Of a stretch of DNA of 54,247 nucleotides, positions 30,914-39,606 are shown piece after piece. The DNA lies in the NCBI GenBank assembly GCA_026991575.1, contig JALXBF010000109.1:1-54247 (forward strand), read 5' to 3'. The notes under the pieces were generated by a model, which was not told the origin of the DNA, made no database searches, and was given only the letters and a program-made list of their open reading frames with translations. This DNA is from Planctomycetota bacterium. GTDB lineage: Bacteria > Planctomycetota > Planctomycetia > JALXBF01. The position numbers were made by a program, and so were the translations under genes. Within the stretch, counting starts at the first letter, position 1; each line of letters starts with the position of its first letter.

Positions 30914-31969
30914 ATGAGACCACTGCTCAGGGAACTGCCGCCATTACTCGCAGCGCTAGTGATCCTGCTGGGCTCGGCTGCAGTGCGCGCGGAGGACAAT
31001 GTCCTGACGCGCGACGGCAAGCGGATCCGGGGCAGCATCGTGTCCGAGTCACGGAGCGAAGTCGTGGTTCGGACGCGCGGCGGCACGACGGAACGGATCC
31101 CCACCGATCAGGTGGAGCGGATTCAGTACGATGGGCCGACCGGCGTGGCACTGACCCAGGCGTTCTTCGCCGAGCGGGCCGGGCGGTTCGAGCAGGCGCT
31201 GAAGCGGTACGATGAGGTGATTCAGCAGAGTGCTGCCGGCTCGCCCCCCCAACTTGCAGCCCGGTTTGGCCGCGTGCGCGTGCTGGCCAAACAGGCGCTG
31301 TTGGACCCGAGCAGGGCAGCGTCCGCGATCCGGGCGCTGCAACAGTTCGTGACTCGTTACAGCTCAAGCCGCCATTACTACCCGGCCCTGGTCCTGCTGG
31401 CGCGCCTGGAGCTTGCCTCGGGTGATCAGAACGCTGCTGCCGAGACGCTGCGCTTGCTGGAACAGGCACCTTTGGCTGGGTTCCGGGCGACTGCGGTGAT
31501 CGAGTCGGCGCGGTTGCAGGCGGAAGCGGGCCAGGCGGCGCAAGCCGAGCAGAAGCTCCGCGCGCTGCTGGAGGAGAAGCTGCCGCAGGAAAGCCAGTGG
31601 CGGGCTCGGTTGGCGCTGGCCGAAGTACTGGCTGCGTCGGGAAAGTTCGACGAGGCGGAGAAGCAAGCCAGGCGTGTGATCGACGCGGTGCCTGCCGAGA
31701 ACGCGGCACTGAACACGGAGGCGTTCCTTGTGCTGGGGCGCATCTACGAGCGGGCCAAGAAGCCGATCGATGCCATCCTGGCCTACCTGTACATCGATCT
31801 CAACTACCCGAACGCGGGCCAGGCACGGGCTCAGGCGCTGGCCCGCCTGGCCGAACTGTGGCAGGAGGTCGGGCGGCCCGATCGGGCACGGCAAGCGCGG
31901 GAACAACTCGTACAGGACTATCCGAACAGCCGCTGGGCACAACAGCTCAAAGCGGCTGAAGACCGGTAA
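30914..31969 (+). CDS. Exported TPR-repeat protein
   Basis: 351 residues from the ATG at 30914 (AAAGGAAA site). A signal peptide (LLAALVILLGSAAVRAE) is followed by a small beta domain with a KRIRGSIVSES / RIPTDQVERIQY pattern seen in exported planctomycete proteins. TPR repeats run from about residue 75 to the end, with a final YPNSRWAQQL motif like that of YbgF/BamD-type repeats. Probably an envelope scaffold. It precedes the ECF sigma factor gene by 95 bases. Function unknown. Confidence 0.75.
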   Translation: MRPLLRELPPLLAALVILLGSAAVRAEDNVLTRDGKRIRGSIVSESRSEVVVRTRGGTTERIPTDQVERIQYDGPTGVALTQAFFAERAGRFEQALKRYDEVIQQSAAGSPPQLAARFGRVRVLAKQALLDPSRAASAIRALQQFVTRYSSSRHYYPALVLLARLELASGDQNAAAETLRLLEQAPLAGFRATAVIESARLQAEAGQAAQAEQKLRALLEEKLPQESQWRARLALAEVLAASGKFDEAEKQARRVIDAVPAENAALNTEAFLVLGRIYERAKKPIDAILAYLYIDLNYPNAGQARAQALARLAELWQEVGRPDRARQAREQLVQDYPNSRWAQQLKAAEDR

Positions 31970-32064
31970 CGATTCTTCCTCCAGCCTGGTTTCCGTCAGT
32001 CAACGGGGGCCGCGGGCAACAGCGTACTACTTCTTGAAGCGTCAACAGGAGGCTCGGGTACCCG

Positions 32065-32685
32065 ATGGCCGACGTAACAAACAGAGGACGGAAACGGGCA
32101 GCGCGCTCCGGGCAGGCGCCTGCGGCGCAGGATTGCACCAAAGGCAGCGACTCGTGGTTGGTGGAACGGGCGCGTAGCGGCGATGAGGATGCGTTTGCCG
32201 AGCTGGTGCGCCGCTATGAACGCCGCGTGATCAAGACGCTCTACCAGGTCGTTGGCAATCTGGAGGTCGCGCGCGACTTGGCCCAGGAGACGTTTCTCCG
32301 GGTCTATCGCTCGTTGGACCAGTTCGATACGTCGCGCCGCTTCGGCCCGTGGCTGTTCCGCGTCGCGGTGAACCTTGCTACAGACTGGATGCGCCGCGGC
32401 CGGCACCTGTCCGTCATGAACCAGGCAACGCAGCGCGGGCTGGAGCCAAGACCGGCCGTGACCCGGCCCGAAGCTGATCAGCGAGCGCTGATTCAAGAAG
32501 TGCGGCATGTTCTGATGATGTTGCCGGAGAACTACCGAATCGTACTCGTGTTACGCGAGTTGCAGGGGCTGTCCACAGCCGAGATCGCCGCCATCACGGG
32601 CAGGAAGGAAGCAACGATCCGCTGGCGGTTGGGGCAGGCACGCCAGATGTTTCGCGATCTATGGGAACAGCGTAACGGTGCATAG
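32065..32685 (+). CDS. ECF-type RNA polymerase sigma factor
   Basis: 206 residues. Region 2 is clear (GDEDAFAELVRRYERRV...ARDLAQETFLRVYRSLDQFD...GPWLFRVAVNLATDWMRR), followed by a short linker and region 4 (LPENYRIVLVLRELQGLSTAEIAAITGRKEATIRWRLGQARQMF). It directs RNA polymerase to a specific promoter set and is normally held by the anti-sigma factor encoded 3 bases downstream. An AGGAGG site lies 12 bases before the ATG. The N-terminal 25 residues are basic and variable. Confidence 0.93.
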   Translation: MADVTNRGRKRAARSGQAPAAQDCTKGSDSWLVERARSGDEDAFAELVRRYERRVIKTLYQVVGNLEVARDLAQETFLRVYRSLDQFDTSRRFGPWLFRVAVNLATDWMRRGRHLSVMNQATQRGLEPRPAVTRPEADQRALIQEVRHVLMMLPENYRIVLVLRELQGLSTAEIAAITGRKEATIRWRLGQARQMFRDLWEQRNGA

Positions 32686-32688
32686 ACC

Positions 32689-33273
32689 ATGGCCAGTTGC
32701 CGTCGCGTCCGGCACAAGCTGGCGCTGTTGGTGGGCGGAGAGCTGGAGCCAATGGAGGTGGCCGCCGTGCGGAGCCATCTGCAAGGCTGCCCTGCATGCG
32801 CGCGCGAGCTGGAGGGCCTGCGCCGGGCGCGCGAGCAGCTTGCGTCACTTGCCACCTGGGACTGGGACCAACTCGGTCCTGGCGTGCTTGACGATGTGCT
32901 GCGCCGCATCCGCGAGGAGGCTCGGCCGGCGGCCGAGAAACGTCCGCTGCTGCGCCGGCTGCTCTGGGTGCTATCAGCGGCAGCCGTTGCAGCAGCCTGC
33001 CTGGCCGTCGTCGTCAGCACCGGAGGATTGCGGCCCGACGCGGGAACGCCGTCGCACCGACCGCAACCGGCCCCCGGCTCGGTCGGCACGGAGCGGCCGC
33101 TGACGAAGCAGGCTCAGTGGCAGTCCGACCACCGCGTACGGTACCGGCTGCAGTGGGCCTCGCAAGCCGGCACACCAGGGCTGGAGCCGATGGACAGGAC
33201 CGGCGATTGCACGTACCGGTTGGACCTGGCCGACGCCGTCAGCGTCGCGCCCGTGAGCGCTCTGGAGTTCTGA
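32689..33273 (+). CDS. Anti-sigma factor with zinc-finger (zf-HC2) domain
   Basis: 194 residues. The N-terminal zinc-binding anti-sigma domain has Cys4 and H-L-Q-G-C-P-A-C (RSHLQGCPACAREL near residue 29). A single membrane helix near 87-108 (LLWVLSAAAVAAACLAVVV) is followed by a short Pro-rich periplasmic part. This is the usual partner of the sigma factor just upstream, sequestering it at the membrane until a signal releases it. The start is 3 bases after the sigma stop. Confidence 0.88.
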   Translation: MASCRRVRHKLALLVGGELEPMEVAAVRSHLQGCPACARELEGLRRAREQLASLATWDWDQLGPGVLDDVLRRIREEARPAAEKRPLLRRLLWVLSAAAVAAACLAVVVSTGGLRPDAGTPSHRPQPAPGSVGTERPLTKQAQWQSDHRVRYRLQWASQAGTPGLEPMDRTGDCTYRLDLADAVSVAPVSALEF

Positions 33274-33420
33274 CACGTTGCGGTTGTTCCCCCCGCACGC
33301 GGGGCAAGCGTGTGATGCCGCACAGGCATTTCGGCCGTACGGGGTACGCTTCGACGACGACGCGGCGGTTGCGTCGCCGGGGACGGCTGACTCAGAGCGG
33401 AGGTCCATCGACTTCGGACT

Positions 33421-34530
33421 ATGGCCCAGCGCGTCCTGACGACAATCCTGTTACCAACCGCGGTCGCCGCACTGTTGTGGCTCGCCGACCCGGACGAACA
33501 CGACTGCAGTAGCTGCGGCGGCGTCTGGGCCGAGGTGCACGAGCGGGCCAGTCGCAGCGTGGTGACGGTCGAGTGCATCGGTCCACGGGATACCGGCTAC
33601 CAGGAAGTGCTCAGCGGGGTGGTGGTCCGTCCGGGGCTGGTTGCTACCGTGGGCCTGGTTCCGGCCAACGCCGGCCAGATGCTTTGCGTGCGCGACGCCG
33701 AGGGCCGCGATCACCCCGCTACCTGGCTCGGTCTGGACCCGCTCACTGGAGTCACCGTTCTTCGCGTCGCGGACCCTGGGCCACCGGCCATGCAAACGGC
33801 GACCGCAGACGTGCGCGTGGGGCAGCCTGTGCTGCTGGTCGGCAACGCCTACGGTCTCCGCCTGTCGGCGAAGGTGGGCTACGTCGCCGGGCGTGAGCGT
33901 ACCGTCACGATCGGTGGCATGCGACTGCACCACCTGCTGCAGTTATCCCTGCCCACTCACCCGGGCGACAGCGGCGCTGTGGTCTGCAACTGCGAAGGTG
34001 AAATGGTCGCGCTGGTTCGCTCCGGGATGGTCGACCCGGCAACCGGACACCCGGTTGAAACGATCGCGTTTGCGGTCCCGGTCCGGCATGTGCTCGCGGC
34101 GGTTGATCGTGTGCTGGCCAACCCGCGCCAGGCGGCCCAGCTTATCGGAAAGCCCGGATATGTCGGAATCGTACTGGCGGAGGACGACGGTCCGGAGCCG
34201 GGCGTGCGGATCGCTCGCGTCGTCCCCGGATCACCTGCCGATCGAGCTGGCCTACGCCGGGGCGACGTGCTGCTTGCCGTGGACAACAAGCAACTGTCGA
34301 CCGCAGATTGCCTGGCCGAGGCGCTGGCCGGTAAGCGTGCCGGCGCGGTTGTTGAGCTAACGGTTCGACGCGGTGCGCAGGTGTTCCGACGGACGCTTCG
34401 GCTGGAGCAGCGGTCGCTGCGGCCGGGCACGCCGCCGCGCAGCGTTGCGGACTTGAGTCGTCGCATTGACCGACTGGAGCAAGAGTTGCGCCGGCTCAAG
34501 GCGCAGTTGCGCCGTCAGGCTCAACCGTAG
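33421..34530 (+). CDS. HtrA-like PDZ protein with incomplete catalytic triad
   Basis: 369 residues with an N-terminal hydrophobic segment (residues 6-22), a trypsin-like domain (about 35-225), a PDZ domain (about 245-325: GVRIARVVPGSPADRAGLRRGDVLLAVD) and a C-terminal coiled coil (SRRIDRLEQELRRLKAQL). The nucleophile motif HPGDSGAVV is present (S184). The His segment reads VATVGLVPANA, where active homologues have TNxHV, and the Asp segment reads LDPLTGVTVLRV, where they have TDLAVLK. Two of three triad residues thus appear lost, pointing to a non-proteolytic sensor or adaptor. It follows the sigma/anti-sigma pair by 147 bases. Confidence 0.75.
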   Translation: MAQRVLTTILLPTAVAALLWLADPDEHDCSSCGGVWAEVHERASRSVVTVECIGPRDTGYQEVLSGVVVRPGLVATVGLVPANAGQMLCVRDAEGRDHPATWLGLDPLTGVTVLRVADPGPPAMQTATADVRVGQPVLLVGNAYGLRLSAKVGYVAGRERTVTIGGMRLHHLLQLSLPTHPGDSGAVVCNCEGEMVALVRSGMVDPATGHPVETIAFAVPVRHVLAAVDRVLANPRQAAQLIGKPGYVGIVLAEDDGPEPGVRIARVVPGSPADRAGLRRGDVLLAVDNKQLSTADCLAEALAGKRAGAVVELTVRRGAQVFRRTLRLEQRSLRPGTPPRSVADLSRRIDRLEQELRRLKAQLRRQAQP

Positions 34531-35114
34531 CGGACCGCTCAACGCGCCAAGCAGTTCTCCAGCAACATACCCCAGCGAGCTTCCGGTGCCGCGTAGCCCC
34601 GGCAAACGCAAACTGCACGTGGCGTGCCGGGGCCGGGGGCGCCGGACCAGTGGGCAGAGTGTGTTGACGTGGTTCGGGCCGAAGGGGCCCTGCGTGCGCG
34701 GCCTCCTTGCCTCACGCCCTCAGGGCGTATCACCCCGCGGGCAGTGTCGATCGAGTGCCCCCGTAGCCACGTTGCCTTTCTGTTTTGCTCCCGACACGCG
34801 GGGCCGAGAATGCCAAGTTGGCTGCGTGCCCGGGCGATCGGCAAACGAATTCCGGCCCGCCTAACGCCATGCGAAGCGTATGGATGCCGTGGCCCGCGTG
34901 GGTCGGTACGTACCGGAAACGTTGGCTGCCCCGCGGCACCATGCGTCCGGCCGTGCGTGGTCCGGAACGCGGTTGGCGCGGACTGCGGAATGTCTGAGGG
35001 GGGTTGTGGCTGCTATGCGGGGTGGGGGTATGATGCTTCAGTGGCCGCTGGCAGCGGTGCGCATGCGGTGGCCAGGGCGACGAGGCGTGCAACAGCACGG
35101 GAGGAGCGGCAGCG
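34531..35114. other. Intergenic region, no gene seen
   Basis: About 580 bases. No protein-like frame. An 8-bp inverted repeat (CCCCGGCA at 34597-34604 with TGCCGGGG at 34625-34632) with a 20-base loop lies about 70 bases after the PDZ gene and may act in termination. A TATGAT near 35029 could be a -10 for the epimerase gene, but no good -35 accompanies it. Confidence 0.45.
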
Positions 35115-35804
35115 ATGGTGCAGCTACCCCCGCTGACGCGCGAACAGGTTCGTGAGATCGATCGGCGCACGATCGAGGAACTGGGGCTTCCAGGCGTGGT
35201 GCTCATGGAGAACGCAGGGCGAGGCACCGCCCTCTGGCTCCGTGAACTCGGCGTGACCGGTCCGGTGGTCATTTGCTGTGGCAAGGGCAACAATGGCGGT
35301 GATGGCATCGTCGTTGCACGCCACCTGGATGCCTGGGGAATTCCCGTGCACCTGATCTTCGTGGCGGATCCGGCCGAACTGCGCGGCGATGCCGCCATCA
35401 ACTTTACCGTCGCCGACCGCGCATCGATCCCGTGGAGTGGTCCCGACCCGGAGTTGACCAGCGACGAGACACAGGCACTGCTGCAGGAGGCCGACTGGGT
35501 GATCGACGCCCTGCTGGGGACGGGCACCCGTGGAAACTTGCGCGGTCCCATCGTTCGAGCGATCGAGAACATCAATCGCTCGCCCGCTCGAAAGCTTGCC
35601 ATCGACCTGCCCAGCGGGCTGGACTGCGATACCGGCCAACCGCTTGGCCCGGTGGTCATGGCCGACTACACGGCGACGTTTGTGGCGCTGAAGGCCGGCT
35701 TCTCAAACCCGTCCAGTCGCCGGTACACGGGTGAGGTTCGTGTGATCGATATCGGTGTGCCGCGGGTCGTGCTGGCATTCTACACCGAGGGGGGGGACCA
35801 CTAG
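35115..35804 (+). CDS. nnrE: NAD(P)H-hydrate epimerase (YjeF N-terminal type)
   Basis: Epimerises damaged (R)-NAD(P)HX to the S form for repair by the dehydratase. 229 residues comprising only the YjeF_N Rossmann-like domain: GLPGVVLMENAG near residue 24, CGKGNNGGDG near 55, IDALLGTGTRG near 132 and AIDLPSGLDCDTG near 164. The fused C-terminal dehydratase domain of bifunctional Nnr is absent. A GGGAGGAG site precedes the ATG. Confidence 0.92.
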   Translation: MVQLPPLTREQVREIDRRTIEELGLPGVVLMENAGRGTALWLRELGVTGPVVICCGKGNNGGDGIVVARHLDAWGIPVHLIFVADPAELRGDAAINFTVADRASIPWSGPDPELTSDETQALLQEADWVIDALLGTGTRGNLRGPIVRAIENINRSPARKLAIDLPSGLDCDTGQPLGPVVMADYTATFVALKAGFSNPSSRRYTGEVRVIDIGVPRVVLAFYTEGGDH

Positions 35805-36311
35805 CAGGTACTTTTCCACGCCACGTGGCCGAACGGCGCAGCGTCCGCGGCACGAGCACGAGCAGCTTCTCAGATCCAGATGCACGCCGGCGTCCCTGCT
35901 GGCCAATGGCGAGGCGTTCCGGAGGCTGTCTAGCCCGCCGATCGTTTGGATCGGCCGATTCGCATGACCCGGGACGATCGCGACCACTGAGCTTCTCATG
36001 ACTCGGAAACCAGACACGGTCGGTTTCGTGCGGTTGGGAGGGTGTGTGTGTGTGTACGCCTTTGGTCGGACGTTCGGGCGAGCGGGGGAATCGCACGGAG
36101 GGGGGGCGGCGTCAGCAGCCCGGCTGGTCGCACTCGATGCAAGCGAGGACACCATGCAGGTTGGGTACCGGTTCTTGACAAAGTGGACACACTTTAGCTA
36201 GATTTAAGATGCCTGCCGCGGTGGCGCATCCGAGGTGCCCCGCACGACGAGAGCGTCCCTCCCACGAGATCCCGCCCACCGAAGTGGCCCTTCGTTCCAG
36301 GAGGTAAGGCC
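35805..36311. other. Intergenic region with promoter for cytochrome genes
   Basis: About 500 bases without a credible gene. It contains a (GT)7 run at 36042-36055 and, near its right end, the promoter at 36175-36204 with an inverted repeat in the spacer. The final 60 bases are the leader of the NrfH-like gene. Confidence 0.5.
36175..36204 (+). promoter_or_regulatory. Promoter of multiheme cytochrome operon
   Basis: Perfect -35 TTGACA (36175-36180), an 18-base spacer and TAGATT (36199-36204). Transcription would start near 36211, about 100 bases before the NrfH-like ATG. The spacer carries AAAGTG (36180-36185), four bases, then CACTTT (36190-36195). A dimeric regulator bound there would overlap the polymerase site. 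Confidence 0.5.
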
Positions 36312-36875
36312 ATGGCGGAGACAGGCCTGCAGCCTGTTGAGCAGCCGGAGCCCTGGCCCAGGAGACGACGCACCGTGCTGGCTCTGGCCCTAGCCGGCTG
36401 CGCGGTCATCCTGGCTGCGGCGGGATGGGTGGGCAGAAGGGTGACGGAGCGGCCCGAGTTCTGTGCCGCCTGTCACGAGATGAGACCGAGCTACGAGCAA
36501 TGGGTCTGCTCCTCCCACTACCAGCCCGAGCTGGGGGTCACGGCGACCTGCCAGGATTGCCACGTGGCCCCCGGCTTCACGGGCGCGTTGCAGAGCAAGC
36601 TCAGGGGACTGGTCCATGTCTACCGGCACCTGACCGAGCCATGGGATCCGATCCGATGGGAGGCCGACCGACTTCGGCGGCAACAGGTGGCCCGCGCGCA
36701 GATCGCTAACGAGGCATGCATCCGCTGTCATAAGCCGCCCGAAATAGCGCCTGCGCTGACCACCGTCGACCACACCAAGGTGGGCCCACGCAGCCGCTGC
36801 GTCGATTGCCACCGCAACCTGATGACGGGCCGTCGTCCGGCAATCCGTCGGCTGGCACACGCAATCGGAGAGTAG
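36312..36875 (+). CDS. NapC/NrfH-type tetraheme quinol dehydrogenase
   Basis: 187 residues: basic N-terminus, one membrane helix (residues 21-40), then a periplasmic domain with four CxxCH heme sites at 51-55, 80-84, 136-140 and 163-167. The first site reads CAACHEM; a Met two residues after the heme His is the axial ligand feature known from NrfH. Such proteins oxidise menaquinol and pass electrons to a periplasmic multiheme reductase. Here the partner is evidently the HAO-family cytochrome starting 3 bases after its stop. The arrangement parallels CycX-Hao of Campylobacterota. An AGGAGG site is upstream. Confidence 0.88.
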   Translation: MAETGLQPVEQPEPWPRRRRTVLALALAGCAVILAAAGWVGRRVTERPEFCAACHEMRPSYEQWVCSSHYQPELGVTATCQDCHVAPGFTGALQSKLRGLVHVYRHLTEPWDPIRWEADRLRRQQVARAQIANEACIRCHKPPEIAPALTTVDHTKVGPRSRCVDCHRNLMTGRRPAIRRLAHAIGE

Positions 36876-36878
36876 ACC

Positions 36879-38210
36879 ATGCTGCCGAACCGCCTCCGTC
36901 GCCGCCGCTGGAAGGCTGCCCTGGCTGGCTTCATCTTGCTGGTTCTTGCGGGGACCGTAGCGGCCCGTCTATGGCGCGGGGACATGGCGGCATCGTCGGT
37001 ATCGCCGCCGGCGCCGGCCGCTGGGCAGGCCGTCGTGCTCAAAGACGCCTACGTGCCGAAAGGGTTCACGGTCCACGAGGCTCAGGCCATCTTTGATGCG
37101 CTCGCCAGGCAGATGCCGCTGGCGGCGGATGCATTCCGCAGAAGCGCCCACTACCGCGAGGGTATGACCTGTGTGACCTGCCATCAGGAGCTGCGCTGGG
37201 ACCAGGCCAGCGGCTCGGTGGATGTCACTTCGCTGGGACGCGTTCCGCCGGAGCGGTGCGGCGAATGCCATGAGCAGGAGTACGACGGTTTCCGAAAGAG
37301 TCGACACTTCAAGGCGGTGACCGTCTTCCGGGAGGTGGTTCGCTACAAGGCGCTGGCCGGCTACCCGGCCATGCAGCAGCAGGGCTGCAATCGTTGCCAC
37401 GAACCGATCGGTCAGAGTTGTTCAGCCTGCCATCCGGCCCACCTCTTCGAGCCGCCCAGACCGCCAAAGGACGAGTTCGGCGGGTGCCAGCGGTGTCACC
37501 TGGGACCCGACCACCACCAGCTCGAATCGTACGTAGCCAGCGTGCACTACCAGGTCGCGCGCGCCCGGGGGGACGGGATCCCTAACTGCGTGTTCTGCCA
37601 CACTGCCGACGACAACAAGCACCACATCTTCCGGATCAAGGGCACCAAGGACCATGGCAGGACAGCGCTGATGGCCAAGTGCACACAGTGTCACACGGAG
37701 CAGTTCGCTCGCCGAGCATTCGAAGGCATCGACGCCATCAAACATGAAACGAACAAGGTTGTCGATGCAGCGCGGCAAATCATTCGGGATCTGTATGCCG
37801 ACGGGATCCTCAACCGCGTCTCTGGCTCACTGACCGACGAGCAGGGCCTGCCCGCTCTGAACCCAAACCTGACCGCTTACGACCAGCATGTCCATCCAAT
37901 CGAGAACTTGATGTTCCGCATGTTCAAATACGATGCCGTGGCAACGATTGCCGGTGCTCAGCACTTCAGCGCAGTACGCACGCACTGGTACGGCCACGCT
38001 CAGCTCATGGAGACTTACAACCGCATCCGGCAAATGGCGCAGGAGCTGCGGTTCATGCATGCGCTGAGCAAGAAACTGGGCGTGCCGCTGCCGTCGATTC
38101 CCGTCTACCGCTACACGCACGAGACCGGCCGCGAGCTGGACGAACCATGGCACGATCCGGTGGGCTACCGCAAGAGATTGGCGGAGTTCTACAGCGAGGT
38201 CAATGAGTGA
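36879..38210 (+). CDS. Hydroxylamine-oxidoreductase-family heptaheme cytochrome c
   Basis: 443 residues with an N-terminal membrane or signal helix (11-29). Seven CxxCH motifs occur at 98, 127, 170, 181, 203, 237 and 268, and there are no other cysteines. The block CQRCHLGPDHHQLESYVASVHY is diagnostic of the HAO family, and CTQCHTEQFARR...IIRDLYADGIL matches the last heme and following helix. Classical HAO has eight hemes, so one appears missing. With an NrfH-like partner it could work reductively on nitrite, NO or hydroxylamine, as proposed for Campylobacterota Hao. Whether the crosslinking Tyr of heme P460 exists cannot be settled by eye. GGAGAG precedes the ATG. Confidence 0.82.
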   Translation: MLPNRLRRRRWKAALAGFILLVLAGTVAARLWRGDMAASSVSPPAPAAGQAVVLKDAYVPKGFTVHEAQAIFDALARQMPLAADAFRRSAHYREGMTCVTCHQELRWDQASGSVDVTSLGRVPPERCGECHEQEYDGFRKSRHFKAVTVFREVVRYKALAGYPAMQQQGCNRCHEPIGQSCSACHPAHLFEPPRPPKDEFGGCQRCHLGPDHHQLESYVASVHYQVARARGDGIPNCVFCHTADDNKHHIFRIKGTKDHGRTALMAKCTQCHTEQFARRAFEGIDAIKHETNKVVDAARQIIRDLYADGILNRVSGSLTDEQGLPALNPNLTAYDQHVHPIENLMFRMFKYDAVATIAGAQHFSAVRTHWYGHAQLMETYNRIRQMAQELRFMHALSKKLGVPLPSIPVYRYTHETGRELDEPWHDPVGYRKRLAEFYSEVNE

Positions 38211-38224
38211 ATGGGTTACCCGGC

Positions 38225-38239
38225 CGACGAAAGTCGTCG
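38225..38239 (+). other. Small hairpin between HAO-like and Gfo/Idh genes
   Basis: CGACGA and TCGTCG (38225-38230, 38234-38239) form a 6-bp stem with a 3-base loop just after the HAO-family stop. It might attenuate read-through or stabilise the upstream message. Confidence 0.3.
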
Positions 38240-38286
38240 CGGGCCGCGGAGCCACTGTCCTGGAGCGAATCGGGAGGAGCTGAGCC

Positions 38287-39606
38287 ATGAGTGATGCTTT
38301 CGGTGCGCTTCATCGCCGCCGTTTTCTGAAGCTATCTAGCGGCATCGCCATTGGGAGCTGGACGGCCGCAGCGGCTACCGCCGCGTCGGCTCGACCAGCT
38401 GTATCGGCTGCTGAGACGGTAACGGTCGCGATTATCGGATGCGGTATTCGAGGTGGCCATCTGCTGCGCGCGTTTCAGCGGGTGCGGGGCTGCACCGTGG
38501 CCGCTGTGTGCGATGTCCATCGCGGCCGCCTGGCCAAAGCGCGCGACGCCGCAGGCAGCAGCGTGATGGCAACCACTGACTATCGCCGCATTCTCGATCG
38601 CAAGGACATCGATGCGGTCGTGGTGGCCACGCCTGATCAATGGCACGTCCTGATAACGATCCACGCATGTCAGGCCGGCAAGGATGTCTATGTCGAGAAG
38701 CCGCTGGGTGTGACGATCGCCGAAGGACGTGCCGCCGTGCGCGCGGCCCGAAAGTACAACCGGGTCGTCCAAATCGGCACGCAGCAACGCAGCTGGCCGC
38801 ACTATGCCGAAGCGGTCGAGATCTTAAGGTCAGGCGAGCTGGGCACCATCAGCGAAGTGAAGGTGTGGGACTATGAGAACCAATACCCAGGCTTTGGGAA
38901 CCCGCCCGACGAGCCGGCACCTGCGGAACTGGACTGGGACTTCTGGCTGGGACCGTCCCCTCTGGTGCCGTACAACCGCAACCGGTATCTCCACCACTAC
39001 TGGTTCTTCGACTACGGCGGTGCCTGGCAAGTCGACTGGGCCGTCCATCACTATGACATCGTCCACTGGGCCATGGGCGTGCGGTGGCCCCGGACGGCGA
39101 CAGCCAGTGGCGGCAAACTGTGCTTTGAAGACAACCGAGAATGGCCCGACACGTTCGAAGGGATTCTCGAGTACGGACCATGTGACCTGGCACCGAAGGG
39201 GTTCGTGCTGCAGTACACGTTCCGAGGGGGCTGTCGGCGGGAGCGGCACAACCACGCCAAACTGTTCTGCGGCACCCACGGTTCAATGCTGCTGGACCGC
39301 AGCGGGTACTACATCCTGGCCGAAACGCACCGCGGACAGCGGGTGATCAAGAGCAGGGAGGTGCGGGCCAAAGAGCCGCCACGTCACCAGGAAGCGTTTC
39401 TGGAGAATGTGCGTGAGCGGAAGCGGCCGTTTGCCGACATCGAGGAAGGCCATTACGCCACGAATCCCGGGCACCTGCTGAACATCGCCTGGCGACTGGC
39501 CAGGAAGATCGTCTGGGACGGCGAAAAGGAGCAGGTCCTCGGCGATGAGGAGGCCAACGCACTGCTTGGGCGGAAGTTTCGCGCTCCGTGGGAGCTGACG
39601 ATCTGA
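38287..39606 (+). CDS. Tat-exported Gfo/Idh/MocA-family oxidoreductase
   Basis: 439 residues. A twin-arginine signal RRRFLKLSSG (residues 10-19) with a following hydrophobic stretch predicts export of the folded, cofactor-loaded protein. The Rossmann domain begins VAIIGCGIRGGHLL (near residue 48), followed by VATPDQWHV and the EKPLG motif with its catalytic Lys. The C-terminal domain carries FFDYGGAWQVDWAVHHYDIVHW. Such proteins oxidise sugars or sugar acids using tightly bound NAD(P) and are very numerous in planctomycetes. It lies 76 bases after the HAO-like gene, so cotranscription is possible, but a shared function is not evident. GGGAGGAG site upstream. Confidence 0.87.
   Translation: MSDAFGALHRRRFLKLSSGIAIGSWTAAAATAASARPAVSAAETVTVAIIGCGIRGGHLLRAFQRVRGCTVAAVCDVHRGRLAKARDAAGSSVMATTDYRRILDRKDIDAVVVATPDQWHVLITIHACQAGKDVYVEKPLGVTIAEGRAAVRAARKYNRVVQIGTQQRSWPHYAEAVEILRSGELGTISEVKVWDYENQYPGFGNPPDEPAPAELDWDFWLGPSPLVPYNRNRYLHHYWFFDYGGAWQVDWAVHHYDIVHWAMGVRWPRTATASGGKLCFEDNREWPDTFEGILEYGPCDLAPKGFVLQYTFRGGCRRERHNHAKLFCGTHGSMLLDRSGYYILAETHRGQRVIKSREVRAKEPPRHQEAFLENVRERKRPFADIEEGHYATNPGHLLNIAWRLARKIVWDGEKEQVLGDEEANALLGRKFRAPWELTI

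Noticed and set aside
36042-36055. (GT)7 run as a phase-variation repeat
   Set aside because: It lies more than 100 bases upstream of the promoter and in no gene, so no switching role is evident.
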